Shown here piece after piece: positions 8,786 to 18,239 of a DNA stretch of 64,000 nucleotides. Origin of the DNA: Polaribacter irgensii 23-P (GTDB lineage: Bacteria > Bacteroidota > Bacteroidia > Flavobacteriales > Flavobacteriaceae); contig NZ_CH724148.1 of the NCBI RefSeq assembly GCF_000153225.1, forward strand, positions 810,640 to 874,639, given 5' to 3'. The notes beneath the pieces were generated by a model. The model was not told the DNA's origin. It did not search any database and worked only from the letters and a program-made list of their open reading frames with translations. A program made the position numbers and the translations under genes. Positions within the stretch are counted from its first letter, which is position 1, and each line of letters starts with the position of its first letter.

Positions 8786-9634
8786 TTAGGATTGTCCTTT
8801 CAAAAAGCAAACGGCTGTATTTATTACCTCCTCGAGTTCTTGAGACATTGTTTCCTTTTGCCAAGGATGGGAAACATTGAAAACATGATCTGCCTTTTGA
8901 ATCACCTTGAACGTACTTTTGGGATTCCATAACTGTAAAAGTGCTGCCTCCTTAATTGACACACTGGTATCGCTATCGCCGTGAATGATCAACTGTGGAA
9001 TCTTTAGATTCCGAGTAGATCTCTGAATATTTAACTGCTCTTCATTTAGCTTAAAATCTTCGTAAAATTGATAAAAATGAGGCATTTCTTGCTTAGTCCG
9101 TCCATTTTTTACGTAAAAAACACCTGTCTCAACCCACTTTTTAAAATCTTCTTTTTTTGGAAACCTACTTCCATAATCTGAAACTCCTGCCAGAGAAATC
9201 ACTTGTGTAATGCGCCGATCTTCCGCTGCTTTTATGAGTACAGTTCCTCCTCCTCTGCTGTGACCCATCAAAGAAATATCTGCACAATTTACCTCATTTT
9301 TAAAATCAGAACTGGTCACAACCCAATCGATTACACTTTGTAAGTCGTCTCTTTCTTTTGTATAATTATTATTGCCGAATGCCTCTAAATCTGGAAAGTC
9401 AATCGGCTGTTCAATACTTCCTCCATTGTGTGAAAAGTTAAACTTTACAAAGAAAAAACCCAAGTTTGAAAACGCGGTTGCCATCAAATTCCAAGCACCC
9501 CAATCTTTAAACCCTTTGTATCCGTGACAAAAAATAAGGAGGTTTTTTGGCCGCTTATCTTCCTTGAAAAAAACATCCGTTACAATTGGTTTGCCGTGTT
9601 TTCCTTTGACAATAATATTTTTAATGACTTTCAT
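8786..9634 (-). CDS. Alpha/beta-hydrolase family protein
   Basis: Cytoplasmic hydrolase of 282 residues. The nucleophile elbow is GHSRGG (Ser126), the acid is probably Asp220 in IIHGDSDTSV and the base His250 in KADHVF; the oxyanion region is FCHGYKGF. There is no signal peptide. It resembles dienelactone-hydrolase or acyl-esterase type proteins, but the substrate is unknown. It starts 6 bases downstream of the LysE-family gene on the same strand, so the two are probably co-transcribed. Confidence 0.85.
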   Translation of the reverse strand: MKVIKNIIVKGKHGKPIVTDVFFKEDKRPKNLLIFCHGYKGFKDWGAWNLMATAFSNLGFFFVKFNFSHNGGSIEQPIDFPDLEAFGNNNYTKERDDLQSVIDWVVTSSDFKNEVNCADISLMGHSRGGGTVLIKAAEDRRITQVISLAGVSDYGSRFPKKEDFKKWVETGVFYVKNGRTKQEMPHFYQFYEDFKLNEEQLNIQRSTRNLKIPQLIIHGDSDTSVSIKEAALLQLWNPKSTFKVIQKADHVFNVSHPWQKETMSQELEEVINTAVCFLKGQS

Positions 9635-9640
9635 TTTTAT

Positions 9641-10261
9641 TTAAAGAAATGTTTTTATTGCTGTAAAAATGGCAACTAATCCTGTTAAAATTGCTAAAAT
9701 TATATTGATGTCGTTGGTTAATTTCCCTGTTAACTGTTGCGCTCTTTTTGCAAATTTCCCATATAAAAAAAGGATTAAAAACGTACCTAAAACAGCTCCT
9801 AGAATAAAGAAAACTACAGGAATAACATCAAAGCTAAAAAAACTAAAAGACTCTAGTGCAACGACAACTCCACAAAAAAAAGGAATTGAAAACATGTTAA
9901 ACACAGATAATAATATTCCTGTAAAGAACGCGTGCTCATCTTTCCTTGTATTGGGTTTACTGGAAATTTTGTTTTTCTTAGAGGCGCAATAAAAATAAAT
10001 AGATAATGCTGCAAAAATAAAGATGCCTGCCTTTTCTAATGTCTCTAAGACTAAAGGATTTTCTGAAATATACCTTGTTAAAAAAACGGCGATATACGCT
10101 TGCAGTGCTACAACTAAAGAAACACCTATGGCAAACTTATTCACCTCTTTTTGTCCTTTTTCTAAACTAATTTTTAAAGCAGTCATATTCAACATACTTG
10201 GCGTTATAGACCCCACAAAAGAAAAAGAAAAACCAAAAAGAAAAAAGGCAACGATCATCAT
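9641..10261 (-). CDS. LysE-family small-molecule/amino-acid exporter
   Basis: Integral membrane protein of 206 residues with about six hydrophobic segments and the LysE-type N-terminal pattern FSFVGSITPSMLNMTALKI, where the usual PGP/PxP element is replaced by ITPSM. Family members export amino acids or related metabolites. Two consecutive ATG codons make the start uncertain by one residue. The hydrolase gene follows after 6 bases; gdhA lies upstream on the same strand but with a terminator-like hairpin between them. Confidence 0.8.
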   Translation of the reverse strand: MMIVAFFLFGFSFSFVGSITPSMLNMTALKISLEKGQKEVNKFAIGVSLVVALQAYIAVFLTRYISENPLVLETLEKAGIFIFAALSIYFYCASKKNKISSKPNTRKDEHAFFTGILLSVFNMFSIPFFCGVVVALESFSFFSFDVIPVVFFILGAVLGTFLILFLYGKFAKRAQQLTGKLTNDINIILAILTGLVAIFTAIKTFL

Positions 10262-10304
10262 CTATAAAATCTAAATGTAAAGATTGGTTTTTAAAACAAA
10301 TTGC

Positions 10305-10337
10305 ACAAAAAAACGCACCAATTAAATTGATGCGTTT
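10305..10337 (-). terminator. Terminator of gdhA
   Basis: On the minus strand an 11-bp stem (10336-10326 with 10322-10312, including one G-U pair) closes a three-base loop and is followed by a run of seven T. It lies 28 bases past the gdhA stop, as expected of an intrinsic terminator. Confidence 0.8.
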
Positions 10338-10364
10338 ATTAAATTTAAATTTATTAACGTGTTT

Positions 10365-11708
10365 TTAAACAACTCCTTGTGCCAACATTGCATCTGCAAC
10401 CTTCACAAAACCAGCAATATTTGCCCCTTTAATATAATCTATCGTTCCGTCTTCGTTTTCTCCGTATTGTACACAAGAGTCATGAATGTCCTCCATGATA
10501 TCTTTTAATTTGTCATCTACCTCTTTACGAGTCCAGCTTAAACGAAGTGAATTCTGACTCATTTCAAGGCCAGAAGTGGCTACACCACCTGCATTACTTG
10601 CTTTTCCTGGTGCAAATAAAATTTTTCCTTTTTGAAATTCGTGAATTGCTTCTGGTGTAGAAGGCATGTTCGCGCCTTCAGAAATACACATACAGCCATT
10701 TTTAATTAGTTCTTTTGCTTCCGTTCCATCCAATTCATTTTGCGTTGCACATGGCAAAGCAATATCACATTTCACAGACCATGGTCTTTCACCTGCTACA
10801 TATTTTGCATTTGGATACTTTTCTATATACTCACTAATTCTGGCTCTTTTTGTGTTTTTAATATACATTACGTGCTGCAGTTTTTCTGAGTTGATGCCCT
10901 CTTCGTCTAAAATATAACCTCCAGAATCTGACAATGTTAAAACAGTTGCACCCAATTCTATTGCTTTTTCAGCAGCATACTGCGCTACGTTTCCAGAACC
11001 AGAAATCACCACTTTTTTACCAGTAAACGAATCTTGTTTACGCAACAGCATGTTTTGTGCGAAATACACCGTACCATATCCTGTTGCTTCTGGTCGGATT
11101 AAAGAACCTCCCCAAGAAGCTCCCTTTCCTGTAAGCACTCCTGTAAATCTATTGTTTAGTTTTTTATACATTCCAAACATAAAACCAATTTCTCGTCCGC
11201 CAACACCAATGTCTCCTGCTGGTACATCTGTATTATGACCAATATGTCTAAACAATTCGCTCATAAATGCATGACAAAAACGCATAATTTCATTGTCTGA
11301 TTTTCCTTTTGGATCAAAATCAGAACCTCCTTTTCCTCCACCCATAGGCAAAGTTGTCAAAGAGTTTTTAAATACTTGTTCGAACGCTAAAAACTTTAAA
11401 ATACTTGCATTTACTGAAGGGTGAAAACGCAAACCTCCTTTGTAAGGTCCAATTGCAGAATTCATCTGTACTCTATATCCTCTATTTACTTGTATTTCTC
11501 CTTTGTCATCTACCCAAGAAACCCTGAAAGAAATTAATCGTTCTGGCTCTACCATTCTTAGCAAGATGTTTTTGCCGTGATAAATATCATGATTTACGAT
11601 ATAAGGAATCACAGTTTCTGCAACCTCCTGAACGGCTTGTAAAAATTCTGGCTCATGGTCATTTCTTTTTTTGACCAAATCCATAAATTCTTTAATTTTT
11701 AATTCCAT
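10365..11708 (-). CDS. gdhA: NADP-type glutamate dehydrogenase
   Basis: Reversible amination of 2-oxoglutarate to glutamate, linking ammonium assimilation to carbon metabolism. The 447-residue sequence matches the hexameric bacterial type: GPYKGGLRFHP (88-98) for substrate binding, PMGGGKGGSDFDP (121-133) with the catalytic Lys126, and a GSGNVAQYAAE dinucleotide motif in the second domain. A minus-strand TATATTTG promoter element lies 47 bases before the start. It stands alone, with divergent pheS upstream. Confidence 0.96.
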   Translation of the reverse strand: MELKIKEFMDLVKKRNDHEPEFLQAVQEVAETVIPYIVNHDIYHGKNILLRMVEPERLISFRVSWVDDKGEIQVNRGYRVQMNSAIGPYKGGLRFHPSVNASILKFLAFEQVFKNSLTTLPMGGGKGGSDFDPKGKSDNEIMRFCHAFMSELFRHIGHNTDVPAGDIGVGGREIGFMFGMYKKLNNRFTGVLTGKGASWGGSLIRPEATGYGTVYFAQNMLLRKQDSFTGKKVVISGSGNVAQYAAEKAIELGATVLTLSDSGGYILDEEGINSEKLQHVMYIKNTKRARISEYIEKYPNAKYVAGERPWSVKCDIALPCATQNELDGTEAKELIKNGCMCISEGANMPSTPEAIHEFQKGKILFAPGKASNAGGVATSGLEMSQNSLRLSWTRKEVDDKLKDIMEDIHDSCVQYGENEDGTIDYIKGANIAGFVKVADAMLAQGVV

Positions 11709-11754
11709 AATTTAGGGTATGTTTTTTTATGAATTGCATAATTAATTTGTAGCA

Positions 11755-11762
11755 CAAATATA
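11755..11762 (-). promoter_or_regulatory. Promoter -7 element of gdhA
   Basis: Minus-strand TATATTTG matches the Bacteroidota consensus TAnnTTTG exactly. A TTG 17 bases upstream could be the -33 element; the spacing is shorter than the usual 19-21. Confidence 0.55.
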
Positions 11763-11865
11763 GTTAAATTCTGAATCCACAATTAAAAATTGGTTTTTTA
11801 TTTACCCGAAAAACAAGTTTATCTCAATCGATTTCGAAAACTACGACTGTTTTCTCAAATTTAGG

Positions 11866-11896
11866 TTGATAAAAGGGTATAAAAAGACTAAATTTG
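11866..11896 (+). promoter_or_regulatory. Promoter of pheS
   Basis: TTG at 11866-11868, a 20-base spacer, and TAAATTTG at 11889-11896 form a textbook Bacteroidota sigma-ABfr promoter. The predicted start of transcription leaves a leader of only about 14 bases before the pheS ATG. Confidence 0.75.
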
Positions 11897-11915
11897 CGCT
11901 TTAATTTTACACCAA

Positions 11916-12935
11916 ATGTTAGACAAAATAAAAGAGCTTATCGGTGATGTACAAGCTTTTACAGCAAGTACTCAAAATGAAGTAGAAGCGTTTAGAATTA
12001 AGTATCTCGGAAGCAAAGGGCTGTTAAAAGAATTGTTTGCTGAATTTAAAAATGTTACTCCTGATGCTCGGAAAGAATTTGGGCAGTCTTTAAATAGCTT
12101 GAAAAAAGCTGCTGAAGATAAGGTCGCTAAATTAACAGATGCGCTAGAAAATACAACAAGTAAGCACTCCTTTTATGGAGATTTAACCCGCCCTTCAGAA
12201 CCAATTGAATTAGGATCTAGACACCCAATCTCATTAGTGAAAAATAAAATTATTGATGTTTTTAATAGAATTGGATTTACGGTTTCCGAAGGTCCTGAAA
12301 TTGAAGATGATTGGCATAATTTTACAGCATTAAATTTACCAGAATACCATCCGGCAAGAGACATGCAAGACACTTTTTTTATTGAACAAAATCCGGATAT
12401 TTTATTGAGAACGCACACCTCCTCTGTTCAGGTGCGGTACATGGAAGAACACACCCCTCCAATTAGAACCATTTCTCCAGGAAGAGTTTTTAGAAATGAA
12501 GATATTTCTGCAAGAGCCCATTGTATTTTCCATCAAGTGGAAGGTCTGTATATTGATACGGATGTTTCCTTTGCTGATTTAAAACAAACGCTCTTATACT
12601 TTACAAAAGAGATGTTTGGAAAGTCAAAAATACGATTAAGACCCTCTTATTTCCCGTTTACAGAACCAAGTGCCGAAGTAGACATTTATTGGGGTCTGGA
12701 AACTGAAACTGACTACAAAATAACAAAAGGAACTGGGTGGCTTGAGATTATGGGCTGTGGCATGGTAGATCCTAATGTTTTAAAAAATGCAAATATTGAT
12801 CCAACAAAATATTCTGGTTATGCCTTTGGAATGGGCATAGAGCGCATTGCAATGTTGCTCTACCAAATACCAGATATTCGAATGTTTTATGAAAACGACA
12901 AACGTTTCTTGGAGCAATTTAAATCCGTAATATAA
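11916..12935 (+). CDS. pheS: Phenylalanyl-tRNA synthetase alpha subunit
   Basis: Charges tRNA-Phe as part of an alpha2-beta2 enzyme. The 339-residue product has the N-terminal coiled-coil, the class II catalytic core with motif 2 (RVFRNEDISARAHCIFHQVEG) shortened here to its RNED core, the PFTEPSAEVDIYW block and motif 3 AFGMGIERIAML. pheT is not adjacent, as is common in Bacteroidota. The start is supported by the promoter just upstream; the stop overlaps the next gene's ATG by one base. Confidence 0.97.
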   Translation: MLDKIKELIGDVQAFTASTQNEVEAFRIKYLGSKGLLKELFAEFKNVTPDARKEFGQSLNSLKKAAEDKVAKLTDALENTTSKHSFYGDLTRPSEPIELGSRHPISLVKNKIIDVFNRIGFTVSEGPEIEDDWHNFTALNLPEYHPARDMQDTFFIEQNPDILLRTHTSSVQVRYMEEHTPPIRTISPGRVFRNEDISARAHCIFHQVEGLYIDTDVSFADLKQTLLYFTKEMFGKSKIRLRPSYFPFTEPSAEVDIYWGLETETDYKITKGTGWLEIMGCGMVDPNVLKNANIDPTKYSGYAFGMGIERIAMLLYQIPDIRMFYENDKRFLEQFKSVI

Positions 12936-13192
12936 TGAACTACTTTACACAAGTCTGGGACGAAGAAAGAGATGACGAATACGCTAGTTGGGGAACCTCC
13001 ACTTGGTATTTTGAAACCAATCACACAGACTTGGTTTTAAAACAAATTACCGTCTATCAAAATGGAAAAACAGTGAAATATACTGAAGAAAAACAAGAAG
13101 ATGAGTTTGGTGGTCTGTGCGAAGGACCACTAACCATTGATGATTGCGATGGCGAAATTATTAGTAAAGAAGACTTTTATCTGCTTTGGTAG
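12935..13192 (+). CDS. Small acidic hypothetical protein
   Basis: An 85-residue acidic protein that I do not recognise, beginning MNYFTQVWDEERDDEYASWG and ending in DFYLLW. It has no signal peptide or membrane segment. It starts on the last base of the pheS stop codon (TAATG), so it is translationally coupled to pheS and shares its terminator. Cytoplasmic location is likely; function unknown. Confidence 0.7.
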   Translation: MNYFTQVWDEERDDEYASWGTSTWYFETNHTDLVLKQITVYQNGKTVKYTEEKQEDEFGGLCEGPLTIDDCDGEIISKEDFYLLW

Positions 13193-13285
13193 CAGTAGCA
13201 TTGCTAATTTAAAATAGTACTTTCATTAGAAAACCTTTTTAAAGGTCAAAAAGTTTGCACCTAGAAAAGTATCCCAAAAATTTAA

Positions 13286-13312
13286 AGCTGACATCACTGT
13301 CGGCTTTTTTTA
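13286..13312 (+). terminator. Terminator of the pheS operon
   Basis: An 8-bp stem (13286-13293 with 13298-13305, one G-U pair) around the loop TCAC, followed by seven T. It sits about 95 bases after the last gene and before the efflux-operon promoter. Confidence 0.85.
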
Positions 13313-13337
13313 TTTAACACAGTTTTAACTTTTTTAT

Positions 13338-13355
13338 GTTCGGTTTGTTCCGAAC
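13338..13355. promoter_or_regulatory. Palindromic operator candidate of the efflux operon
   Basis: GTTCGG-N6-CCGAAC is a perfect inverted repeat 75 bases before the regulator start. It overlaps a TTTG that could serve as -33 element and precedes CATCTTTG (13364-13371), a near match to TAnnTTTG. The position fits autorepression by the downstream GbsR/MarR-type protein. Confidence 0.6.
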
Positions 13356-13430
13356 TAATAATACATCTTTGCAAAGAATTTCACTGGAAATAAATAATTA
13401 GTTTCAAAAACGCTAATAAAAAATTTAAAA

Positions 13431-13928
13431 ATGAAAGAAGAAGTCTGCAAGGAAAAAATGGCTTTAGTTGAGAAGTTGGGCGTTCACCTAGAAAACAGAG
13501 AACAGCTGGCACCGGTTGCCGCTCGTATTTTATCATACATTATTCTTACTGGTAAAATAGGAACCACTTTTGAAGACATGGTGAAAATCCTTTGTGCGAG
13601 TAAAAGCACAATTTCCACGCACCTAAATCATTTACAAGATTTGAATAAGATTGTATATTTCACAAAAACAGGGGATCGTAAAAAGTATTTCATTATTAAT
13701 AAAGACATGGTGGTTCAGCACATAAGCAGTATGGTAATTAAATGGAAAGAAGACCGTGAAATACATTTAGAATTAAAAAATTACAAGGAAGAAATAAACA
13801 ATACCAAAAAGGAAAACGAAAAATTCGATTTAAGTTTTCATGACGATTACATCAAATTTATAGATGGAGCTTCAGCCTCTGTAGAAGAACTAAGAGAAAA
13901 ATTAACCAACAATAAGTTCAGTATTTAA
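13431..13928 (+). CDS. GbsR/MarR-type transcriptional regulator
   Basis: A 165-residue winged-helix DNA-binding protein. The helix-turn-helix is around residues 45-70 (TFEDMVKILCASKSTISTHL) followed by the wing ending GDRKKYF; the C-terminal part is a charged helix likely used for dimerisation. It heads an operon of adaptor, RND pump and outer-membrane factor, separated from the adaptor by 11 bases, and is therefore the probable local repressor. The inducer cannot be inferred. Confidence 0.85.
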   Translation: MKEEVCKEKMALVEKLGVHLENREQLAPVAARILSYIILTGKIGTTFEDMVKILCASKSTISTHLNHLQDLNKIVYFTKTGDRKKYFIINKDMVVQHISSMVIKWKEDREIHLELKNYKEEINNTKKENEKFDLSFHDDYIKFIDGASASVEELREKLTNNKFSI

Positions 13929-13939
13929 ACTTAAAAAAA

Positions 13940-15073
13940 ATGAAAAAAGATAAATTACGATCGTTACTCGCACTAAGCATATTTTTAGTTTTTACAAGTT
14001 GTAACAAAAATAAAACGCAAAATACTGCTGCAGTAGCAGATCCAATGCCCTCTTTTCCAGTAACCCAAATACATGCCAAAACAGTAACTGGGTATCAAGA
14101 ATACCCAACTAGTATAGAGGGTATTGTAAATAGTGCTGTAAGAGCAAAGGTTTCTGGATACCTGCAAAAGGTATTCGTTGATGAAGGGGAAAAAGTACGA
14201 AAAGGACAAATTTTATTTACATTAGAAACCCAGTCTCTAAGCCAAGACGCGCATGCGGCTCAAGCACGTATTCATGTGGCTCAGGTAGAAGTTGATAAAC
14301 TAATACCACTTGTAGAAAAAAATATTATAAGCACAGTGCTGTTAGAAACTGCCAAAGCAAATTTAGCACAGGAAAAAGCGAATTACAGCAGTATTTCTGC
14401 CCGTATCAATTACGGAACGATACGAAGTCAAGTAGACGGGAATGTTGGTGCCATTAATTTTAGAGAGGGCGCGTTGGTGAGCCCTAGCGATCAAAAAGCA
14501 TTAACAACAGTGAGTGATATTAGCAAGGTATACGCCTTTTTCAGTTTAAATGAGTCGCAGTATTTAGATTTCCTACAAAATACTAAAGGTGAAAATTTAT
14601 CCGAAAAACTAACAAATTTCCCAGCAGTAAACTTAATCTTGGCAAACGGAAGTCTGTATGCTGAAAAAGGAAAAATTGAGACCAGCACGGAACAAATCAA
14701 CCAAAATACGGGCACTGTAAGCTTTAGAGCTGTCTTTAAAAATCCAAATCAATTGGTTACGAATGGTAATAGTGGAACAATACAAATTCCTGTTATTTAT
14801 GAAAACGCTACTATAATTCCGCAAAAAGCAACCTACGAGCAACAGAGGAATATCATGGTTTTTAAACTAGACAAGCAGAACAAAGTTGTTGCTTCTATTG
14901 TTGAAGTTAAAGCGACCGTTGACCAGCTATATGTCATTGCCGCTGGGATCAATTTAGAAGACCATATTGTAGTCTCTGGAATTGGTAAGGTAAAAAATGA
15001 CATGACGATTTCACCAAAGGTTGTCTCCTTTGATGAAACTATTAAACCGATCGCAACTTTATTTAAAAACTAA
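13940..15073 (+). CDS. RND efflux periplasmic adaptor (membrane fusion lipoprotein)
   Basis: Bridges the inner-membrane pump and the outer-membrane channel. A lipoprotein signal ends in FTSC with the lipidated Cys at residue 21. The mature part has the split biotinyl/lipoyl hammerhead (VSGYLQKVFVDEGEKVRKGQ and the later GNVGAINFREGALV), an alpha-hairpin between them, and beta-barrel and membrane-proximal domains, as in AcrA. At 377 residues it is of normal length. It follows the regulator and precedes the pump by 22 bases. Confidence 0.92.
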   Translation: MKKDKLRSLLALSIFLVFTSCNKNKTQNTAAVADPMPSFPVTQIHAKTVTGYQEYPTSIEGIVNSAVRAKVSGYLQKVFVDEGEKVRKGQILFTLETQSLSQDAHAAQARIHVAQVEVDKLIPLVEKNIISTVLLETAKANLAQEKANYSSISARINYGTIRSQVDGNVGAINFREGALVSPSDQKALTTVSDISKVYAFFSLNESQYLDFLQNTKGENLSEKLTNFPAVNLILANGSLYAEKGKIETSTEQINQNTGTVSFRAVFKNPNQLVTNGNSGTIQIPVIYENATIIPQKATYEQQRNIMVFKLDKQNKVVASIVEVKATVDQLYVIAAGINLEDHIVVSGIGKVKNDMTISPKVVSFDETIKPIATLFKN

Positions 15074-15095
15074 CAAACTGTAAACGTATCTAGTT

Positions 15096-18000
15096 ATTTT
15101 AAAAACATTTATTGAAAGACCCGTACTTTCAACTGTAATCTCTATTATAATCGTTGTTCTTGGTATTATAAGTATATCCAGCCTTCCCATAGAGGAATAT
15201 CCAGATATTGCACCCCCTACCATAAAAGTGATTGCTGCGTATCCCGGTGCCAACGCAGAAACTGTTTTAGAAAGCGTAATTATTCCTATTGAGGAACAAA
15301 TTAATGGCGTAGAAGGTATGAGTTATATCACATCTACAGCATCTAACACAGGAACTGCCGAAATTACTGTTTATTTTAACCAAGAAATGGACGCAGATAT
15401 TGCTGCAGTAAACGTTCAAAATCGGGTTTCTAGAGCAAATTCGTTGTTGCCCCAAGAAGTACTTCAAAATGGTGTAACTACTCAAAAGCAAGAAACAAGT
15501 GCATTGATGTTTATATCCATGTATTCTGAAAGCGACGTTTACGACGCCACTTTTATTCAGAATTATTTAAAGATAAACGTTATTCCCGCGATACAACGTA
15601 TTCGTGGTGTTGGAGATGTTAGTGTGTTTTCTCAACAAGATTACGCAATGCGTATTTGGTTAAAACCAGAAAAATTGGCCGCTTATAATTTAATACCTTC
15701 AGATATTACCGCAGCTTTAAAAGAGCAAAACTTAGAAGCTGCTGCTGGCTCTTTAGGACAAAATAGTGGAGAGGCTTTTTCTTATACATTAACGTATAGT
15801 GGTCGTTTTAAAGAAGTAAAACAATATGGAAATATTGTGATCAAAGCATTAGGAAATGGACAGTTTCTTTGTTTAAACGATGTTGCGAAAATTGAACTAG
15901 ATGCACAATCATATTCTTCTAATGCAATGAGTTTGGGAAATCCTGCAGTATTTATGGGAATTTTTCAGACAAAAGGTTCAAATGCAAGAGAAATTATTGA
16001 AAACATTAAAATTACTTTAAAATCCGTTGAAAAAGACCTACCAAAAGGCTTGAATATTTTTGTTCCTTATGATACTAGTTTATTTTTAAACGCATCTATT
16101 GATAAGGTAATTACCACTTTAGTAGAAGCCTTTATTCTGGTGTTTTTGGTCGTGTTTCTGTTCTTACAAGACTTTCGTTCTACCTTGATTCCTGCAATCG
16201 CAGTGCCAGTGTCTATTATTGGTACTTTCTTTTTCTTGAATGTCTTTGGATACTCAATAAACTTATTGACGCTTTTTGCTCTGGTACTCGCCATTGGTAT
16301 TGTAGTTGATGACGCGATTGTGGTGGTAGAGGCAGTGCATGCAAAAATGGATGAAGGAGAAAAGAATCCAAAAAAAGCAACACTAACCGCCATGAATGAA
16401 ATTTCTGGCGCAATCATATCCATTACTTTGGTGATGGCAGCTGTATTTATTCCAGTAACCTTCATCTCTGGACCGACAGGTGTTTTTTATGAGCAATTTG
16501 GAGTTACCTTAATTATCGCCATTCTTATTTCTGCGGTAAATGCCTTGACCTTAAGCCCGGCGTTGTGCGCATTGCTCTTAAAAACACACAAAGAAGATGA
16601 AGATTTAAAAAATAAGAGTGCTTTAAAACGTTTTTACACACTTTTTAACCGTGGGTTTAACGCCTCGGTAGAAAGATATGGAAAGTCACTTCATTTTTTA
16701 TACAAGAGAAAATGGGTTCCTGCGCTCTTACTAATTTTAGCAGTTCTTGGAATTTTCTGGACCTCTGAAAAAATACCTACCGGCTTCGTACCGAATGAAG
16801 ACCGGGGAATTATTTTTGCCAACATAGAATTACCAGCAGGCGCTTCCCTAGACAGAACAAATGCTGTAGCAAAGGATCTATACAGTAGAATAAACGGAAT
16901 TGACGGTATTGTTGCCGTAAACTTTATCAAGGGTAGAAGTTTAATTAGTGGAGCAGGTAGTAATTATGGATTTGGTATTATAAAATTAGCAGATTGGAAA
17001 AATCGTGAAGATGCCGCTACATCCGTGCAAGCAATCACAGGAAAATTGTTTGGAGTAGTTGCAGACGTGCCAGAAGCAAATATTATTTTCTTTTCGCCGC
17101 CAAGCATTCGTGGTTTTGGAAATTCTGCAGGTTTCGAAGTAAATTTATTAGATAAATTTGGTGGAGAATTTAAAGATTTAGATAAAGTGAACAAAGAATT
17201 TTCAATGGCTTTAATGAAGCACCCAGAAATAAAATATGCACAATCTTCTTTCAATACAAATTACCCACAATACGAAATGAAAATTAATGTGCCTTTAGCG
17301 AAAGAAAAAGGCGTACCAATAAACAGTATTTTCTCAACACTGCAGGGATATATAGGTGGAGTTTATGCTTCAGATTTTTCTAAATTTGGAAAACAATTTA
17401 GAGTGTATATTCAGTCTTTACCCGATGACAGAGCAGACGTAGGGGATTTAAATAACATGTATGTACGAACCAACTCTGGTGAAATGACCCCAATTACACA
17501 ATTTGTAGAACTAGAAAGGGTGTATGGACCACAATCGGTAACGCGTTTCAATTTGTTTAATTCTGCCACCATAACGGGTGCTACAAACGATAACTTTAGC
17601 ACGGGAGATGCCATTAGCGTAATTGAACAAGAAGCGTCTAAATTGCCAAGTAACTACACCATTGCCTATTCTGGTTTAACGCGTGAAGAAGTAAGTGCAG
17701 GAAACCAAACTACCTTCATTTTTATCTTGAGTATTTTATTTGTGTATTTCTTGTTAAGCGCACAATACGAAAGTTATTTACTGCCATTGGCAGTTGTGTT
17801 TTCAATACCTTTTGGTGTTTTTGGAGCCTACATAAGTACCTATCTCTTTGGACTTGAAAATAATATTTATTTCCAAATTGCTTTGATTATGCTTATCGGG
17901 CTACTCGCCAAAAACGCCATTTTAATTGTAGAGTTTGCAGTTCAAAGACGTAAAAACGGAGAAAGTATTGTGAATGCTGCTATTCATGGAGCAAAATCCC

Positions 18001-18239
18001 GTTTGCGCCCCATTTTAATGACTTCATTTGCCTTTATCTTAGGCTTAATGCCGTTAGTCTTAGCCAAAGGTGTTGGTGCAGCAGGAAACAAATCTATTGG
18101 AACTGGAGCTGCTGGAGGAATGCTTATAGGAACTGTTTTGGGAGTCTTTATAATTCCTATTTTATTTATATTATTTCAATGGTTGCAAGAAAAAGTTTCT
18201 AGTAAACCTGCAATTGTATCTCAACAAAATGAAGATTAA
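15096..18239 (+). CDS. RND efflux pump inner-membrane transporter (AcrB/HAE1 type)
   Basis: Proton-driven drug exporter, about 1047 residues from the start proposed here. The first ATG/GTG/TTG in frame is GTG at 15228, which would delete the first transmembrane helix. Upstream the frame is open to a TAA at 15081 and encodes the family N-terminus LKTFIERPVLSTVIS plus a hydrophobic helix. The codon where homologues have Met is ATT at 15096. TM4 carries the proton-relay Asp pair (about 405-406, in VVDDAIVVVE). The second half repeats the first, as in all RND pumps. It overlaps the outer-membrane factor gene at its end. Confidence 0.93.
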   Translation: MLKTFIERPVLSTVISIIIVVLGIISISSLPIEEYPDIAPPTIKVIAAYPGANAETVLESVIIPIEEQINGVEGMSYITSTASNTGTAEITVYFNQEMDADIAAVNVQNRVSRANSLLPQEVLQNGVTTQKQETSALMFISMYSESDVYDATFIQNYLKINVIPAIQRIRGVGDVSVFSQQDYAMRIWLKPEKLAAYNLIPSDITAALKEQNLEAAAGSLGQNSGEAFSYTLTYSGRFKEVKQYGNIVIKALGNGQFLCLNDVAKIELDAQSYSSNAMSLGNPAVFMGIFQTKGSNAREIIENIKITLKSVEKDLPKGLNIFVPYDTSLFLNASIDKVITTLVEAFILVFLVVFLFLQDFRSTLIPAIAVPVSIIGTFFFLNVFGYSINLLTLFALVLAIGIVVDDAIVVVEAVHAKMDEGEKNPKKATLTAMNEISGAIISITLVMAAVFIPVTFISGPTGVFYEQFGVTLIIAILISAVNALTLSPALCALLLKTHKEDEDLKNKSALKRFYTLFNRGFNASVERYGKSLHFLYKRKWVPALLLILAVLGIFWTSEKIPTGFVPNEDRGIIFANIELPAGASLDRTNAVAKDLYSRINGIDGIVAVNFIKGRSLISGAGSNYGFGIIKLADWKNREDAATSVQAITGKLFGVVADVPEANIIFFSPPSIRGFGNSAGFEVNLLDKFGGEFKDLDKVNKEFSMALMKHPEIKYAQSSFNTNYPQYEMKINVPLAKEKGVPINSIFSTLQGYIGGVYASDFSKFGKQFRVYIQSLPDDRADVGDLNNMYVRTNSGEMTPITQFVELERVYGPQSVTRFNLFNSATITGATNDNFSTGDAISVIEQEASKLPSNYTIAYSGLTREEVSAGNQTTFIFILSILFVYFLLSAQYESYLLPLAVVFSIPFGVFGAYISTYLFGLENNIYFQIALIMLIGLLAKNAILIVEFAVQRRKNGESIVNAAIHGAKSRLRPILMTSFAFILGLMPLVLAKGVGAAGNKSIGTGAAGGMLIGTVLGVFIIPILFILFQWLQEKVSSKPAIVSQQNED

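Noticed and set aside
16067..16465. Long antisense frame inside the RND pump gene
   Set aside because: It mirrors a conserved transmembrane region in the complementary strand and shows no protein-like pattern.
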